From Liriodendron chinense (lineage: Eukaryota; Streptophyta; Magnoliopsida; Magnoliales; Magnoliaceae), in assembly GCA_003013855.2 (NCBI GenBank), contig ML058505.1, forward strand, positions 4,271,331 to 4,335,330: 64,000 nucleotides of DNA. The letters are read 5' to 3'. The notes below the pieces were generated by a model. That model had not been told where the DNA came from, made no database searches, and saw only the letters and a program-made list of their open reading frames with translations. Both the position numbers and the translations under genes were made by a program. This document shows, one piece after another, positions 47,604 to 59,500 of this stretch (the stretch's first letter is position 1; each line of letters opens with the position of its first letter).

Positions 47604-48044
47604 GTGATATGTGGCTGCATCTGTGTGGCATGTACATGGGTTTTTATTTCTGATGAGTGGAGTCCATGGTTCAGTAATCCAGACCATCGGTCTGTTGCAT
47701 ATCACCGTGTATGAAGCTTGCGAACAAACGTCTACCAAATTGGAAGATCTCATCAGCCATTATTGCAACCTGTTTCAGTTGAATGTGGATCAGCTTGGTA
47801 ATTCTCTTCTTAGGTTGTCATTGGCCCATGAAGGAGAATTTTGAGGCCCATCGGACGCAACAGACCAATGGTCTGGATTACCAAACTATGGGTCCCACAT
47901 GGAATTGAGTGGGACCTTGGAAAGACGCTGATCCCGCATCATTTACCTCCTCTGATGGCAATTCCAAGCTGTTTGGCGTTCTAGTTTGAAATGCGTGGAA
48001 TCTTCCTGGTGTCCTTAATTGCAATTCAGTTCTTCCAAACACAT
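47604..48044. other. Intergenic sequence between the two host genes
   Basis: No gene recognised. Short palindromic words around TGGACCATTGGT-type sites (47670-47690, 47865-47885) may be the ends of another small element, but boundaries are not clear. Confidence 0.45.
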
Positions 48045-48375
48045 CGTCACGGATTGCGTGGTGAACCCAAGCGGTGTATGGACTCTGTGGGGCCCACTGT
48101 GATGTATGTGTTTTTATCATGCTGTCCATCTATTTTGCCAGCTGATTTTAGGGCATGAGCGTAAAATTGAAGCATACCCAAAGCTCAAGTGGACCGCACC
48201 ACAGGAAACTCTAGATAATGACATTCATCATTGAAACCTTCCTAGGGCCCACAGCGTTATTTGTCAGTCCAGCCTGTTCAAAAGATCATACTATCACTTC
48301 AAGTTTGAGTTCATGCCCTAAAATGATCTGGCCAGAATGGTGTGGGTGGGCCCGACAGGGTCCTTACGCCACATA
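48045..48375. repeat. Deleted inverted-repeat element, family Q-like
   Basis: GACTCTGTGGGGCCCACTGTGATGTATG at the left (shown in part), and GGTGTGGGTGGGCCCGACAGGG, shortened, at the right. The internal blocks are CATTTTAGGGCATGA and AGTGGACCGCACCACAGG. The middle is shortened compared with 9800-10325. Confidence 0.6.
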
Positions 48376-49269
48376 TTCCCTTTGGACTTTTATATCCTTG
48401 CTCCAAACTAATGGTGGCGATTGGCCGGGATTTGACTAGTTTGTTAGTTTGGACCGTGGGCTAGGCTCGAGCCTAGCCCTAGCAGGTAAGGTCCAGTCAA
48501 TTTTTAGACTTGGGAGGCCCAGCCGGAGATTATCCTCCCTACCGTAGATACTAGGAGTAAGTAGAGGTGAAATGTTTCTCCACCATCAAATGCCATTGGG
48601 AAGGGGATTGGAAACAAGAGAAAGGGCATTTTGGTAATTTTCTCACGTTGATAGGGCATTTTGGAAATTTGGAATTGTATTCCATGGACCAGATTTCATG
48701 GATAATGCTTATCACTTATATTCATATATAAGTCAAGTGTCATGTGTAGCGGTATATAGATAAACCACATGCATTAATTAATGTAGGGCCCACAGATATA
48801 GTGAGTTTTGAAATCCACTAAAATTCAAACTGTCCCACCATGATGGATGACCTAATCAACAGGTGGTGAAAAGCTACTGAGGTCGGTACATGAAAAGCTT
48901 CATGGGCCCACCACAATGTATGTATTTTATGCACATCGTCCATCTATTTTCCAAGCTCATTTTAAGCATGATCCAAATAATTTGAGGCAGATCCAAATCT
49001 CATGTGAATTTTTTTTGTTTTTTTTTTTTTGTTAGTCATGCAACGCACCCACCATGTTAGCTGGGCAAAGCGCCCACATGGTTAGTCACATGATGCACCC
49101 ACCCGCCCACCAATGGGGTTTGGGCTAGTAGGCGAGATACCATAGAAAATTGCGGTGATTGACGTCCATCGTTAAAAATTATTCGGCCACGAAAGTTTTG
49201 GATCAAGCTGCTATTTATGCTTTGCCTTCATCCAAGTGTGTATGACGTAATCAACAGGTTGGATGAGGC
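48376..49269. repeat. Fragments of GGGCCCAC-type repeats, no gene
   Basis: Contains partial blocks (GGGCCCACCACAATGTATG at 48904, CCATCTATTTTCC, AAGTTTTGGATCAAGCTG near 49193). A T run is at about 49010-49030. Nothing coding was recognised. Confidence 0.5.
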
Positions 49270-49800
49270 GTGGATTGGGTGTTACCGAAGTAACAGCTTG
49301 GTGGGTGTTACTCTTACAGTAGGGCTCACCTTGATGATATGTTGTACATCCACTCTGTCCATTCAAAATTTCATCCCATTTTAGTATGTGGTCCAAAACA
49401 TCAAGCACATCCAAAATTCTGATGGACCACACCACAATAAACAATGATGATTTGAACGCTCATCATTAAAAACTTCCCAAGGCCCATTGTGAGCAGATCC
49501 GTAATGTTTATTTGTCATCCAAACCATTGATAAGGTAAACCAGAACTGGATGAAGCGAAAATATAAATATTAGCTTCATCCAAAACTTTCAAGGACCTAC
49601 AAAAAGATTTTAATGGTCATCACCACTTTTTCCAGTGGTGTGGTCCACCCTAGATTTAGATCTGCTTAAGTTTTGGGATCACGTCCTTAAATGAGCTGGA
49701 AAAACGGATGGACAGCGTGGATATAACACATATTCATTAAGGTGGGCCCCGCTAGATAAGGGTAACACCCACTAAGCTATTACCTGGGTAACAGCTTACC
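49270..49800. repeat. Inverted-repeat element, family R copy 2
   Basis: GGTGTTACCGAAGTAACAGC then GTGGGTGTTACTCTTACAG at the left; the inverse GGGTAACACCCACTAAGC and CTGGGTAACAGCTTACC at the right. It matches 10795-11150 in its ends but is longer inside. Confidence 0.72.
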
Positions 49801-49837
49801 GAGATCTCGGCCGTCCAAACACATACATGGAGACTTT

Positions 49838-50307
49838 GGTGGATCCCTGACTGTGGGGCTCACCTTGATGCATTTTCCTTACATTCCTAACATCCAAGCC
49901 GTCCATCCGTATTGAAAGCTCATTTTAATGCATTAAGAAAAAAAAATGAAGCACATTCAAATCTCAGGTGGACCATAGTACAGGAAACAGGAATAATTGA
50001 TCATTAAAAACTTCTTGTGGGTCACAAAAAAATTTGGATCAAGATGATATCTGTGTGGTATCTTCATCCAGGTCATTGTGACCTTATCAACAGGTTGGAT
50101 AGAAACTAAACATTCCGGAAGACCCTATGAATTTTTTAATGGTAGGGATTCAATCAAGATTGTTTCCTGTGGCGTAGTCCTCCTGAGATTTGGATTTTCT
50201 TCATTTTTTTTTTTTTTACCATTCCAAGCTTTTCAATACAGATGGACGGCGTGGATGTAAGGAAAATACATCAAGGTGGGCCCACAGTCAGGGATCCCAC
50301 CCACCTC
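49838..50307. repeat. Inverted-repeat element next to the VPS20 start
   Basis: The ends are GGATCCCTGACTGTGGGGC and, inverted, GGGATCCCTGACTGTGGGC, followed inward by CACCTTGATG. The interior has the usual CATTTTAA, GTGGACCA and TTTGGATCAAG blocks. Its right end is about 115 bp upstream of the VPS20 ATG, so it probably overlaps the promoter. Confidence 0.75.
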
Positions 50308-50420
50308 GGAGGATCTGGGGATCCACATCATCCTCTCTCAAAGTGAGTTGTCCGCGGGTCCAAACGACCCCTTGGAAACGAAAAGGGGGGAGAGGGAGGG
50401 AGAGGGAGAGAGGGAGAGAA
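50308..50420 (+). promoter_or_regulatory. VPS20 5' leader, GA-rich
   Basis: After the inverted-repeat element comes a short unique stretch and then a GGGAGAGGGAGAG-type purine tract (50384-50420) running into the ATG. GA/CT tracts are common in plant 5' UTRs. No convincing TATA box was seen in this 110-bp gap, so the transcription start may be inside the element to the left. Confidence 0.45.
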
Positions 50421-50522
50421 ATGGGGAACATATTCGTGAAGAAACCGAAGATCACAGACGTCGATCGTGCGATACTCACTCTCAAGACCCAGCGCAGAAA
50501 GCTCGCCCAATACCAGCAACAG
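50421..50522 (+). CDS. VPS20: VPS20 exon 1
   Basis: ATG at 50421, ends ...LAQYQQQ. Donor CAG|GTTTCT. The ATG is the first in the leader and gives the conserved MGN start of the family. Confidence 0.93.
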
Positions 50523-53500
50523 GTTTCTAATACCTCTCCCTCTCTTCCTTTGTCTTCTTTGTCATCGGAGACAACGAATGATGAATTCTCTGTCTTTGAA
50601 TTCTTCTTTTATTTTTGTAGATTCATTAATCTTGCAAAACCCAATTGGGATTTCAATTGGATTTTATTTACCTTGAATTTTGATCCCTAACGCCGCGTTT
50701 GGGTGCGCTATTGAATCGAATTGCGATAACTAGTCAAACAAACAGGAAATTGCCAGGGTCGAATCGATTATCATGTGGGACCCGCCATGGATTGCCTCCA
50801 AACTAGGATTAGAACTAAGAGGGCGGATCGTTGACATTCAACATGCAGGCAATCCCTTTAAATGAATGGGGAGGATCAGCTGATCGATGAGCTTGCTGCG
50901 CCGTGGGCCATCCACAGCTGGGTTTTCGCCAAACGAATGGTTCTGAACACCAAGGGCGCCTCAGTAAAGCAACTGCAATTTGAGGGTTACTTTCTCATTG
51001 CAAATATATGATCATTGCCTTGCAATTCAATTCACCTTCGCATCCAAACACAGCCTGAAGTATGAAATGAGTCTCCAGATGAGCTTTCGTCATGTTCAAG
51101 TCAGAAATTTCTTTTTGTGAACTTTTTTTTTTGGGTTAGCTTTTTTTTTTTATTATTATTGGTAACATACAACTTTTTCATGCTGTCAGTCAAGTAAGCA
51201 GTTGGTTTTTTTTTTTTTTTTTTTGAAAGACAACTAATATTATTAAAAAGGGCAAAAAAGACAAAAGGCTCGACTCGCTGAGATAGCGAGACAGCTAAAC
51301 ACCAAGAAAAAGAAAATTACAACCCTTTAATTTGTCTACATTGGACGCCCATTCTACTATCAACTTTCTCGCCCTTAGAGATATCACCTCTGTCGTCTGA
51401 CTCTCACCTCTGAAACATCTATCATTTCTTTCTTCCCAAACACTCCACCAAACTGCCAAAAGGGACATTCTCCACAGGGTGGTCCTATTATTGGGAAATT
51501 TGACTCCATGCCACACTTTCAGAAGGTCACCTATTGAATACGGGAAAACCCACTCCACTTCAAACTGCAAGAAAATGTCTGTCCAGATACTATATGTAAA
51601 CCTGCAGTGAAGGAATAAATGATCCACCATCTCTTCATTATCCATACAGCAAAGACAGACATTCGGCAGAATCATTCCTCTTTTTCGAAGGTTGTCCACC
51701 GTGAGAACCTTTTCCTTGCCAACTAACCAACCAAAGGCAGCAACCTTGGGAGGGACTTGGTACTTCCACACATTACCCGTCGATATCTCTTCCCCAGAAG
51801 ATGGATCTTTCATCAAGGATTCATAAAAGGATTTCACAGAAAACTCACTAGATTTATCGAGTCTCCAAAATAAGCTGTTTGCAGATGCCGAATCTGGGTG
51901 ATAAAGGTGAATGCTGTTCAACAAAGCCGCCAACTCCTCAATCTCCTCATCCCTAAGATTTCTTCTGCAAGGCGGTTCTCGTACTACCTCACTCCCCACC
52001 ATAGAGAAGCAGTCAACCACCATGACGAAAGGGTTTAGAGCTAAGCGATAGATTAACGGGAATTCTTCTTCTAATGGGGCATTTCCTACCGAAATGTCTT
52101 TCCAAAAGTAAGTTCTCTATCCATTTCCCACCAAGAAACCGATTCCTTTAACCACTTCTAACTTTATGGATAACACACCCTTCCAGAGAGCTAAGCATCT
52201 ATACAAGGCCGAGTCTTTAGTCCACTAACCTCCATTTGCACTCCCATATTTGTTTTTGATAACCTTGTTCCATAAAGTGTCATTTTCCGTTCCTAACCTC
52301 CATATCCACTTCCCTAGCAAAGCCCTATTCATATTTTTCAGATCTTTGATGTTGGCCCCGCCATCTCGATATTGCTTGCAAACTTCCTTCCATTCTACCA
52401 AGTGAAACTTCTTCTTATCTTCCATTCCGTGCCAAAGGAAATCCCATCTCAATTTTTTTAATCTGTCCAAAACCGAGGACGGGCATTTGAAAATAGACAA
52501 AGTACAGAGGGAGATTTGACAGAGCAGCTTTAATAAGAGTTATGCGCCCTCCAAGAGAGAGATATCTACATTTCCAACTTGATAAATATTTCTCAAATCT
52601 CACAATGACCTTGTCCCACACATTTTTCGGTGGTTTTCCAATACAATGAGGAAGACCCATGAATAAAGTCGGGAGAGTACCCACTCCACAACTAAGGCAG
52701 TCAACTAACTGATGAGATTCTTCGTCCTCCATATTCACCCCGTACATCTTGCTTTTCTCCAAGTTCACCCTAAGGCCTGGAACAACTTCAAAGCATCGAA
52801 TGATAGTTCTCATGTTACTAACTTTTTCCAAATCAGCATCACACAATAAGAGCATATCATCCGCAAATTGAATATGCGAGATAGGATCGCTCGTTCCTCT
52901 CACTTTAAACCCAGATATTAGCCCTTCATCTTGGCCTTTCGTCAACATTCTGGATAGGGCTTCTCCCACTATAACAAAAAGAAAAGGAGATAACGGATCA
53001 CCTTGCCTCAATCTCCTGGAACTTTTGAAGTAGCCTTTGGGCAACCGTTGATCATAATAGAGAAGTGAGCTAACCCCACACATTCGCCTAGCCAACTTCT
53101 CCATTTCGCTCCAAACCCAAGCCGCATAAGCATGTACTAAAGAAATCCCCAGTCCACTTTGTCGTATGCCTTTTACAGACCTAGCTTACCGAAGACACCT
53201 TTCGATTTAGATCTATGTCTGGAATCGAGGATTTCATTCGCAATGAGGGCACAATCAACAATTTGTCTTCCCGGGACAAAGGCATTTTGATTTTCCGAGA
53301 TAACGTTTCCTATAACTCCCTTCAACCGAGAGGCTAGAACTTTCGCCAAGATCTTGTACGAGCTTCCAATTAAATTGATAGGCTTGTAGTCTCTAAAAGA
53401 TTCCGCGCCTGAGATCTTCAGAATAAGCGTCACAAAGGTAAGCTCCAAGGCCTTTAGAAAGCCTACCTCTCTCGAAGAATTTGCTCATAAACTCCATAAG

Positions 53501-56500
53501 ATCCATCTTAATAGTATCCCTAAAGAATTAAAAGAAAGAGATCGAGAATCCATCTGGTCCCGGGGCTTTATCTCCTCCTAAGTCATCTATCGCGCTTTTC
53601 ACCTCTTCCGTGGAGAATGGCGTCTCTAGAGCATTAGCTTCTTCCACAGAGATTCTATCGAACTGCAAGTTGTCCAACTTAGGCCTATCCCGTCCCTCTT
53701 CCTGGAGTAGATTGCTATAAAATTGTATAGCCTCATCCTCAATTCTAAATTTGTCCTCAATGTGAGTACCATTCACCACAATGCTCCTTATCTTATTGAT
53801 CCTAGCACGCGCGCTAGCCATGGTGTGAAAGAAACTAGTGTTTTTGTCTCCTTCTCTGATCCAAGTGCTCGTTGATCTTTGTTTCCATTTAATCTCGTCC
53901 TCCCACACTCTAGACGAGTAATCTTGTATCAATTGAACTCTCCTAACCATCTGATCTGTCGACATGGGGATCTGTTCCGCTCTAGCATCAATATTTTGCA
54001 GCTTGGAAAGGATTATCTTCGTCTCTTGATCCCTTTTGTTAAGATCTGTCTCCCTCCACTCTTTAAGCTTGTCTTTAAGGAGTCTAAGTTTGTTGCAGAG
54101 TTTGAATCCCGCGTAATCGTTAACTTGAAATCCTGCCCACCAATCCTTTATCAGTTGAGGAAAACCTTCTATTATTAGCCACGAAGATTCGAATCTGAAT
54201 GGTTTTGGACCCAAATTCTCCTCATCGATCTCGAGCAGCATTGGAGTATGATCCGAAGTCGGTTTCGGAAGAACAGTTTGCATCAAGAGAGGGAATTTTT
54301 TGATCCATTCAGGTGATACAAGAAATTTGTCCAGTTTGGACATCACAGGCTTAGCCCTTCCATTCGACCACATAAACCTGGATCTCATAAGAGGGGTGTC
54401 AACAAGCTCCTGTTCATCAACCTAATCAGAGAACAGCCGCATACCTGTAGAAATCCCACCCCCACTAAACCTTTCTTCAGCATACCTAGTAATGTTGAAG
54501 TCTCCTCCAACGCACCGGGGGCCACTGAATCTCTGTCCACTAGCACTCAACTCCTCCCAGCATTCAGTTCTTCTCTCTTCAACGTTAGGGCCATAGACCG
54601 ACGTGAAGAGGCAGCTGAAACCCGAAGATTTATCTTTGAGAATGACCGAGATGGAAAAAATACCTTGCCAGGAGTTCACCAAGGTCCATCTGGAAGACTT
54701 CCAGGCAATCACCACCCCTCCTGAACTTCCTAAGCACCGCCCGTTTCGCCTCTTTTGCGTTCCAGATGGTAGCCAACAACAGCCTACTTTTGAAATTTTG
54801 AACTTTAGTTTCCTGAAGAAAGATTATCTCTGCTTTGCTCCTCCCACAAACATCTTTAATGAGTCTTCTTTTCAGTTTGGACCCCACTCCCCTGACATTC
54901 CAGGTTAGAATCTTCATCTAGGAACCGACTTGCCCCGTTTTCCCTGCTTCCCTCCCGCCGCCATTGTTCCAAGGGCCAGCGGAGAACTATCCAGGATCTT
55001 CTGTAATTCCCTATTTTTACCCCCGATGTTGCTGGTCTTCCTAGGAGATTTTTGACCTACCAAAGGCCTACCCTGGGTCTCCACACAGTTGAAAAGGGCC
55101 ACGAAGTCTTCTGGATGATCGCCAAATGATAATCCGATCGATCTACCCACATGGCCCATAGCATCCCGGATCCATTTCTTCTTTTGAAACGTTTCGATCA
55201 ACTTTGCCTTTTGTTCCTCCCCAAATTCCCTATAGATATGAACCGTACCATCTTTTGTCGCATTGCTTACCACTCTGACCTAAAGGGGCTTCACTACAAC
55301 GATTTCATCTGCTACCTCCTCTTGGAATAGAGGGACTAACGCAAGCTCCAATAATGAATCTGTGCTTTTCAGAGATCACGGAGACCCGCACATAGAGGGA
55401 TCGGCATTATCTAAATAGCAGGAGGCCATTTCGTCTCCACCTTCACAGAAGTTATCCCCTTGGACGTTACTAGAGAAAGGTGAGAATTCGTTGAGGGGGA
55501 AGACCGAAGCCTCCGCTTCTTCAGACGTAGATAAAAGAGCTAACGGGACGCGTCGAGACAAAACGTGTGACTCCAGAGCACTTTTCTCGTTATCTATTAA
55601 CTTTGCGCCACGTGTCCCCTCATTGAGAGACAAAAGAAAAGTCTCGAAATCATAAGACGAGCCTCCAGCTTCGATTTGGAGCTGCTTCTCAGGATCGGCC
55701 CTAAAGGATAAGTCACGGTTAAAGATCACTAGCCCTGGCCCCTCCAACCCATCCGAGCTAGATACGAACCCCATCTCCGAGCCAGGGATACTTTTCTGAG
55801 CCATCACATAGCTGCCACCTCCACCCGAGTGGTCAACACGTGTCTCATTAACCGAAGGGGACGGCGTGATGACGGTCCCCTCACAAGATGGTTGTATCCC
55901 CACCGTCCGCGTGTTCGGATGAACCGAAGAGGTCCAATGCTCAACCACGATTGTAGCCCCCACAAAGTTTTGGATGCCACGCATCCTAATATCATTCCCT
56001 ATTTCTCCACCGCGTTTGGGGATGTCAATCGCACCATGGCATGTGTCCTCTCCTTGCACTGGTGCTCCTGCGAAGATGGACAATGATGTACCATCATCTT
56101 CAAGCAAGGTTGGCTGGACCTCCAGCATCGACGATTCTACCTCCCTTCGACTCCACAGCTCCCCCCAACGCAAGATCGGCACATCTCTGTCATCCCTTTG
56201 AACTGGCAAAGCCATGTTCCTCTCCCCAATTAAGACCGAGATGTGTTTCGGCACTGCTTTATCTTTGCTTCTTCTAACCCGAACCCTGGCTACGCCCATC
56301 TCCTCTCCCGTCTTCATCTTAGTATCCATCTCCAGAAATTTACCCAAACAAGACGGCGCAGCGATGAAGAAATCTTCTGACAAAAGTTCTAAGGGGATCG
56401 CCCAAATTAAAAACCATACATCCTCAGATCCTAACGCTGAGTATTCCTCCCATCTCTGGACTCCGACAATCGGCTCTTCGATGTGACTTCTTCCCACTGT

Positions 56501-59500
56501 CACAACATGATCGATGTCCATAGTCAGAGAGAACCAGATCCACAGAGCTTCGGCTCCAATTGGTTTGACGTTATACCACTCCGGAGGGAAACCGCACCGT
56601 TCCTTCAGCCATCTTTTGATCTGGGTAATCGATGCCTGCCCCGTAGTAACCAGAACCACTGAAGATTGCAAATGCTCTATGGGTCGAGAAATCATGTCAG
56701 GACTAATACGGATCGCTTTTTCCTCTCCTACTTCCACTGTCTCTATCCCGTTGCCCTCATAGTTTTTTTTAGAAACCCCATGGACGCCCTCCACCCCTGT
56801 CACCTTGGCGGTATAAACTTTCGCATCGATTAAAGCAACTGGAGAGGAGCTAGCCGCAACTGGAGAGACGTGAGGCCCACTTCCCCACTTTCCTTTTCGT
56901 CGCCCCGCCATACCAATAGGGTTTAATTCCGGACCGAATCTGGCTCATTGCACCAGCATCTTGACTCCACCAAAACTTTCCCCGTGAAGCATCTGGACTG
57001 CTCTACCAAGCTCTTCCTCCGAGCTCATTCGCACTAACGCAAATCCTCTGGACGCACTGGTGTTCTTCTTTCTCGGCAGAACTACATCCATAACCGTTCC
57101 TGCCCGCCCAAAAACTCTAGAAAAATTAATGTGTAACCAACCTTTTGGAAAACCCTTCACAAATAGGGTAAGGGTATCCTGACACGTTTTTTCCATTTCT
57201 CTTAGACCTTTCGTTTTTCCTGCTGATATGAGAGACCATCTGCCATTCTCCACCCTCATTTTCTTCAGTTCTTTCACGTTCTATTATTGCTCCGATACCG
57301 ATTCCATTCTGGTTTCCCGCTACAGTTCCCTTCCCCCATGCCGTTTCCAGTTTCATGCCCGTTTTTGCTCACATTTCCAAATCCGTTTCTTCTGTTATTG
57401 TCGCTACCATTCACCGCCTTTGACGCGTCTGCTACCGCTACCTTTACCACTATCACTACCGCTGCCACTCGCCACCATTACCGTTTTCACTACCACTGCC
57501 ATTCGCCGCCATTACATTTTTGAAAGAACCCAAATCAAAAAAGGCCAAAAATTACGTTTCAGAAATAACTTCAAGTAAGCAGTTGTTTCAATGTAAGCAG
57601 TTGTTTCATGTTGTAAGCAGTTGAGCAGTTGTTTCATGTTGTAATGGAGAAATTGGGTGTTGGTTTGAATTACTCAGCAGAGTTATAAACATCAATGTGG
57701 TTTCACCTTATAAATGGTTCAGTCAGCTTGCATATAAGTCACTGATTGTAATCAACCTATGTAATAATAGACTATTAGATAGAACTTGATTGTCCCATCT
57801 TCTATGTAAATGTAATAGTCTGTTACATAGCGCATATGGGAGTTTTGTGCTCTCATTGCCAGTCCCCCACATAGGTATAGGAGGGCTGTGTCAGGTTGTC
57901 AGCCGGCGTCAAACTCATGCAGTTATGTCACAACTTTCCAATATGAATCCAAATGGCCCTTGATAGAGTGGAATGTCAGAAAAGGATTCATGTAGCAACC
58001 CCAGTTAGTTGGGATAAGGCTTAGATGATGATGAGTCAGCTTGCATATGTTCTAGTGCAAAATTGTACCCCACGAAGCCGAGCATGAATTGGTTGCACCG
58101 TGTCCTAGCTGAGGATTTGCTTGACCAGGATCAGTCTGGATTCTACTATATCAGATTTGATGAAATAGGTCCTTGTTAATTCGATTGTAATCATGCAATA
58201 CGGGGCCATATGGGGTCTGAAATTTCAGGACAATACACCCTCCGATGCTGATGTTGAAACCTCGATTATAATATAACAACTAAACTTGCCCACCACTTCC
58301 TTGGATATCACTTTTAATCATATTATTGGGGAAGGTAACATCATTGCTAGCGCACTACCCTAAGAAGCCTTTCCAAGCCCAGTATTTGCATTAATAATTC
58401 CCATTCATTTTCTTGATGGATCTTGTACTCGTTTCTTCTAGCAAATAGAATTCTCATTGATTCCGATAAAAGAAAAGATATGGTCACCATGGCTTCAAAT
58501 GAGGGGTTTGGTTCTTGGCAAGACCGTGCCTCTTTATTATTATTATTTTTATTTTTTCATGCTTTTTCCTGGATGTCTGGAGAAAGCAGCAATCAATAGG
58601 ATTTCCCTAATGCTCCAGAACCTCAAGCTCACAAAAATGTCTTTCAGGGGAACTGTTAACGTGCCTGGATAATTTAGCTGGTGAATGATGAGCATGCACC
58701 CATCTTAGGCAGGTTGGTGGAGCCTTCAAATTCAACACGTGTCTTTAAAACATTTTCCAGTATATTGGTGTTTAGCCTCTTGTTTACTGTGGTCCTTTCT
58801 TATTCAGTTGTTTGTCATTATGGATGGTTAGCATAAGCACTCAACGCTGGTCTTGTACGACAACATTTTGAGGCTTGATTGTTACCACAGTCAATTTATT
58901 TGCAAATATTTTGTAATCAGGAAACAGAAGCCAACTCTAAATTAGACACAGTTTACTGATGGGGAGATTCGTCCTATACCATCAAAAGCGCTGCATATTC
59001 ATTGTGGTATGTTGTTGTTTCGCAAATTTGGATTTAGGTAAAATAAATAAATAACGGGGAGGGAAACTAGAGATGCCAGGTACATGCGGAGCAGTTTTGT
59101 CTTCTTTCCTCAGAGCATGATGTTGTTTTCCTGTTAGGACACCATCATAGCTGCTAGCATTTTAAACTAAATGTTGTTCTTCTCTGGAATATATTTCTTT
59201 CTCCACATTTCTACACAGTTCAGCCAGTTATGATCAATTGGCCTATACCAAAGTAAATTAACAAGTAACTGAACTTTTGACTACTGTATTTCATTTCTGA
59301 ATTCTGGTTGCATGTGCTGATAACTTCCTCAAAACTATACTTTGTTGCTCAGTCTTATACAAAACGCTTGGTTGAATTGATAAAGACAAGATATGCATGC
59401 TTTGTTGGATATGGTTGCATTTCGTTTAGAATCTTTTACCCTGAAAGAAGTCCTGCAGGGTTCTAGATGTTTTCTGAAGATTATTGGCATTTCTTGTACA

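Larger units (their letters stand above)
51205..57570 (-). mobile_element. Near-complete L1-type LINE in VPS20 intron 1
   Basis: 6366 bp, flanked by exact TCAAGTAAGCAGTTG copies (51190-51204 and 57571-57585), a 15-bp target duplication. The 3' end, on the minus strand, carries an A tail (T run 51206-51224). ORF1 (about 57277-54914) and ORF2 (54917-51295) are both present and overlap at ATGA. The insert is antisense to VPS20, so its internal poly(A) signals would not act on the host transcript. It accounts for most of the 9-kb intron. Confidence 0.93.

Noticed and set aside
47160..47753. Minus-strand 197-residue open frame with a repeated HFGHFHFIPIQFNW segment
   Set aside because: The internal repeat is the 72-bp tandem DNA duplication; no family recognised and it lies in the 3' flank of another gene.
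55829..56762. Several plus-strand open frames of 75-90 residues
   Set aside because: Antisense shadows of LINE ORF1.
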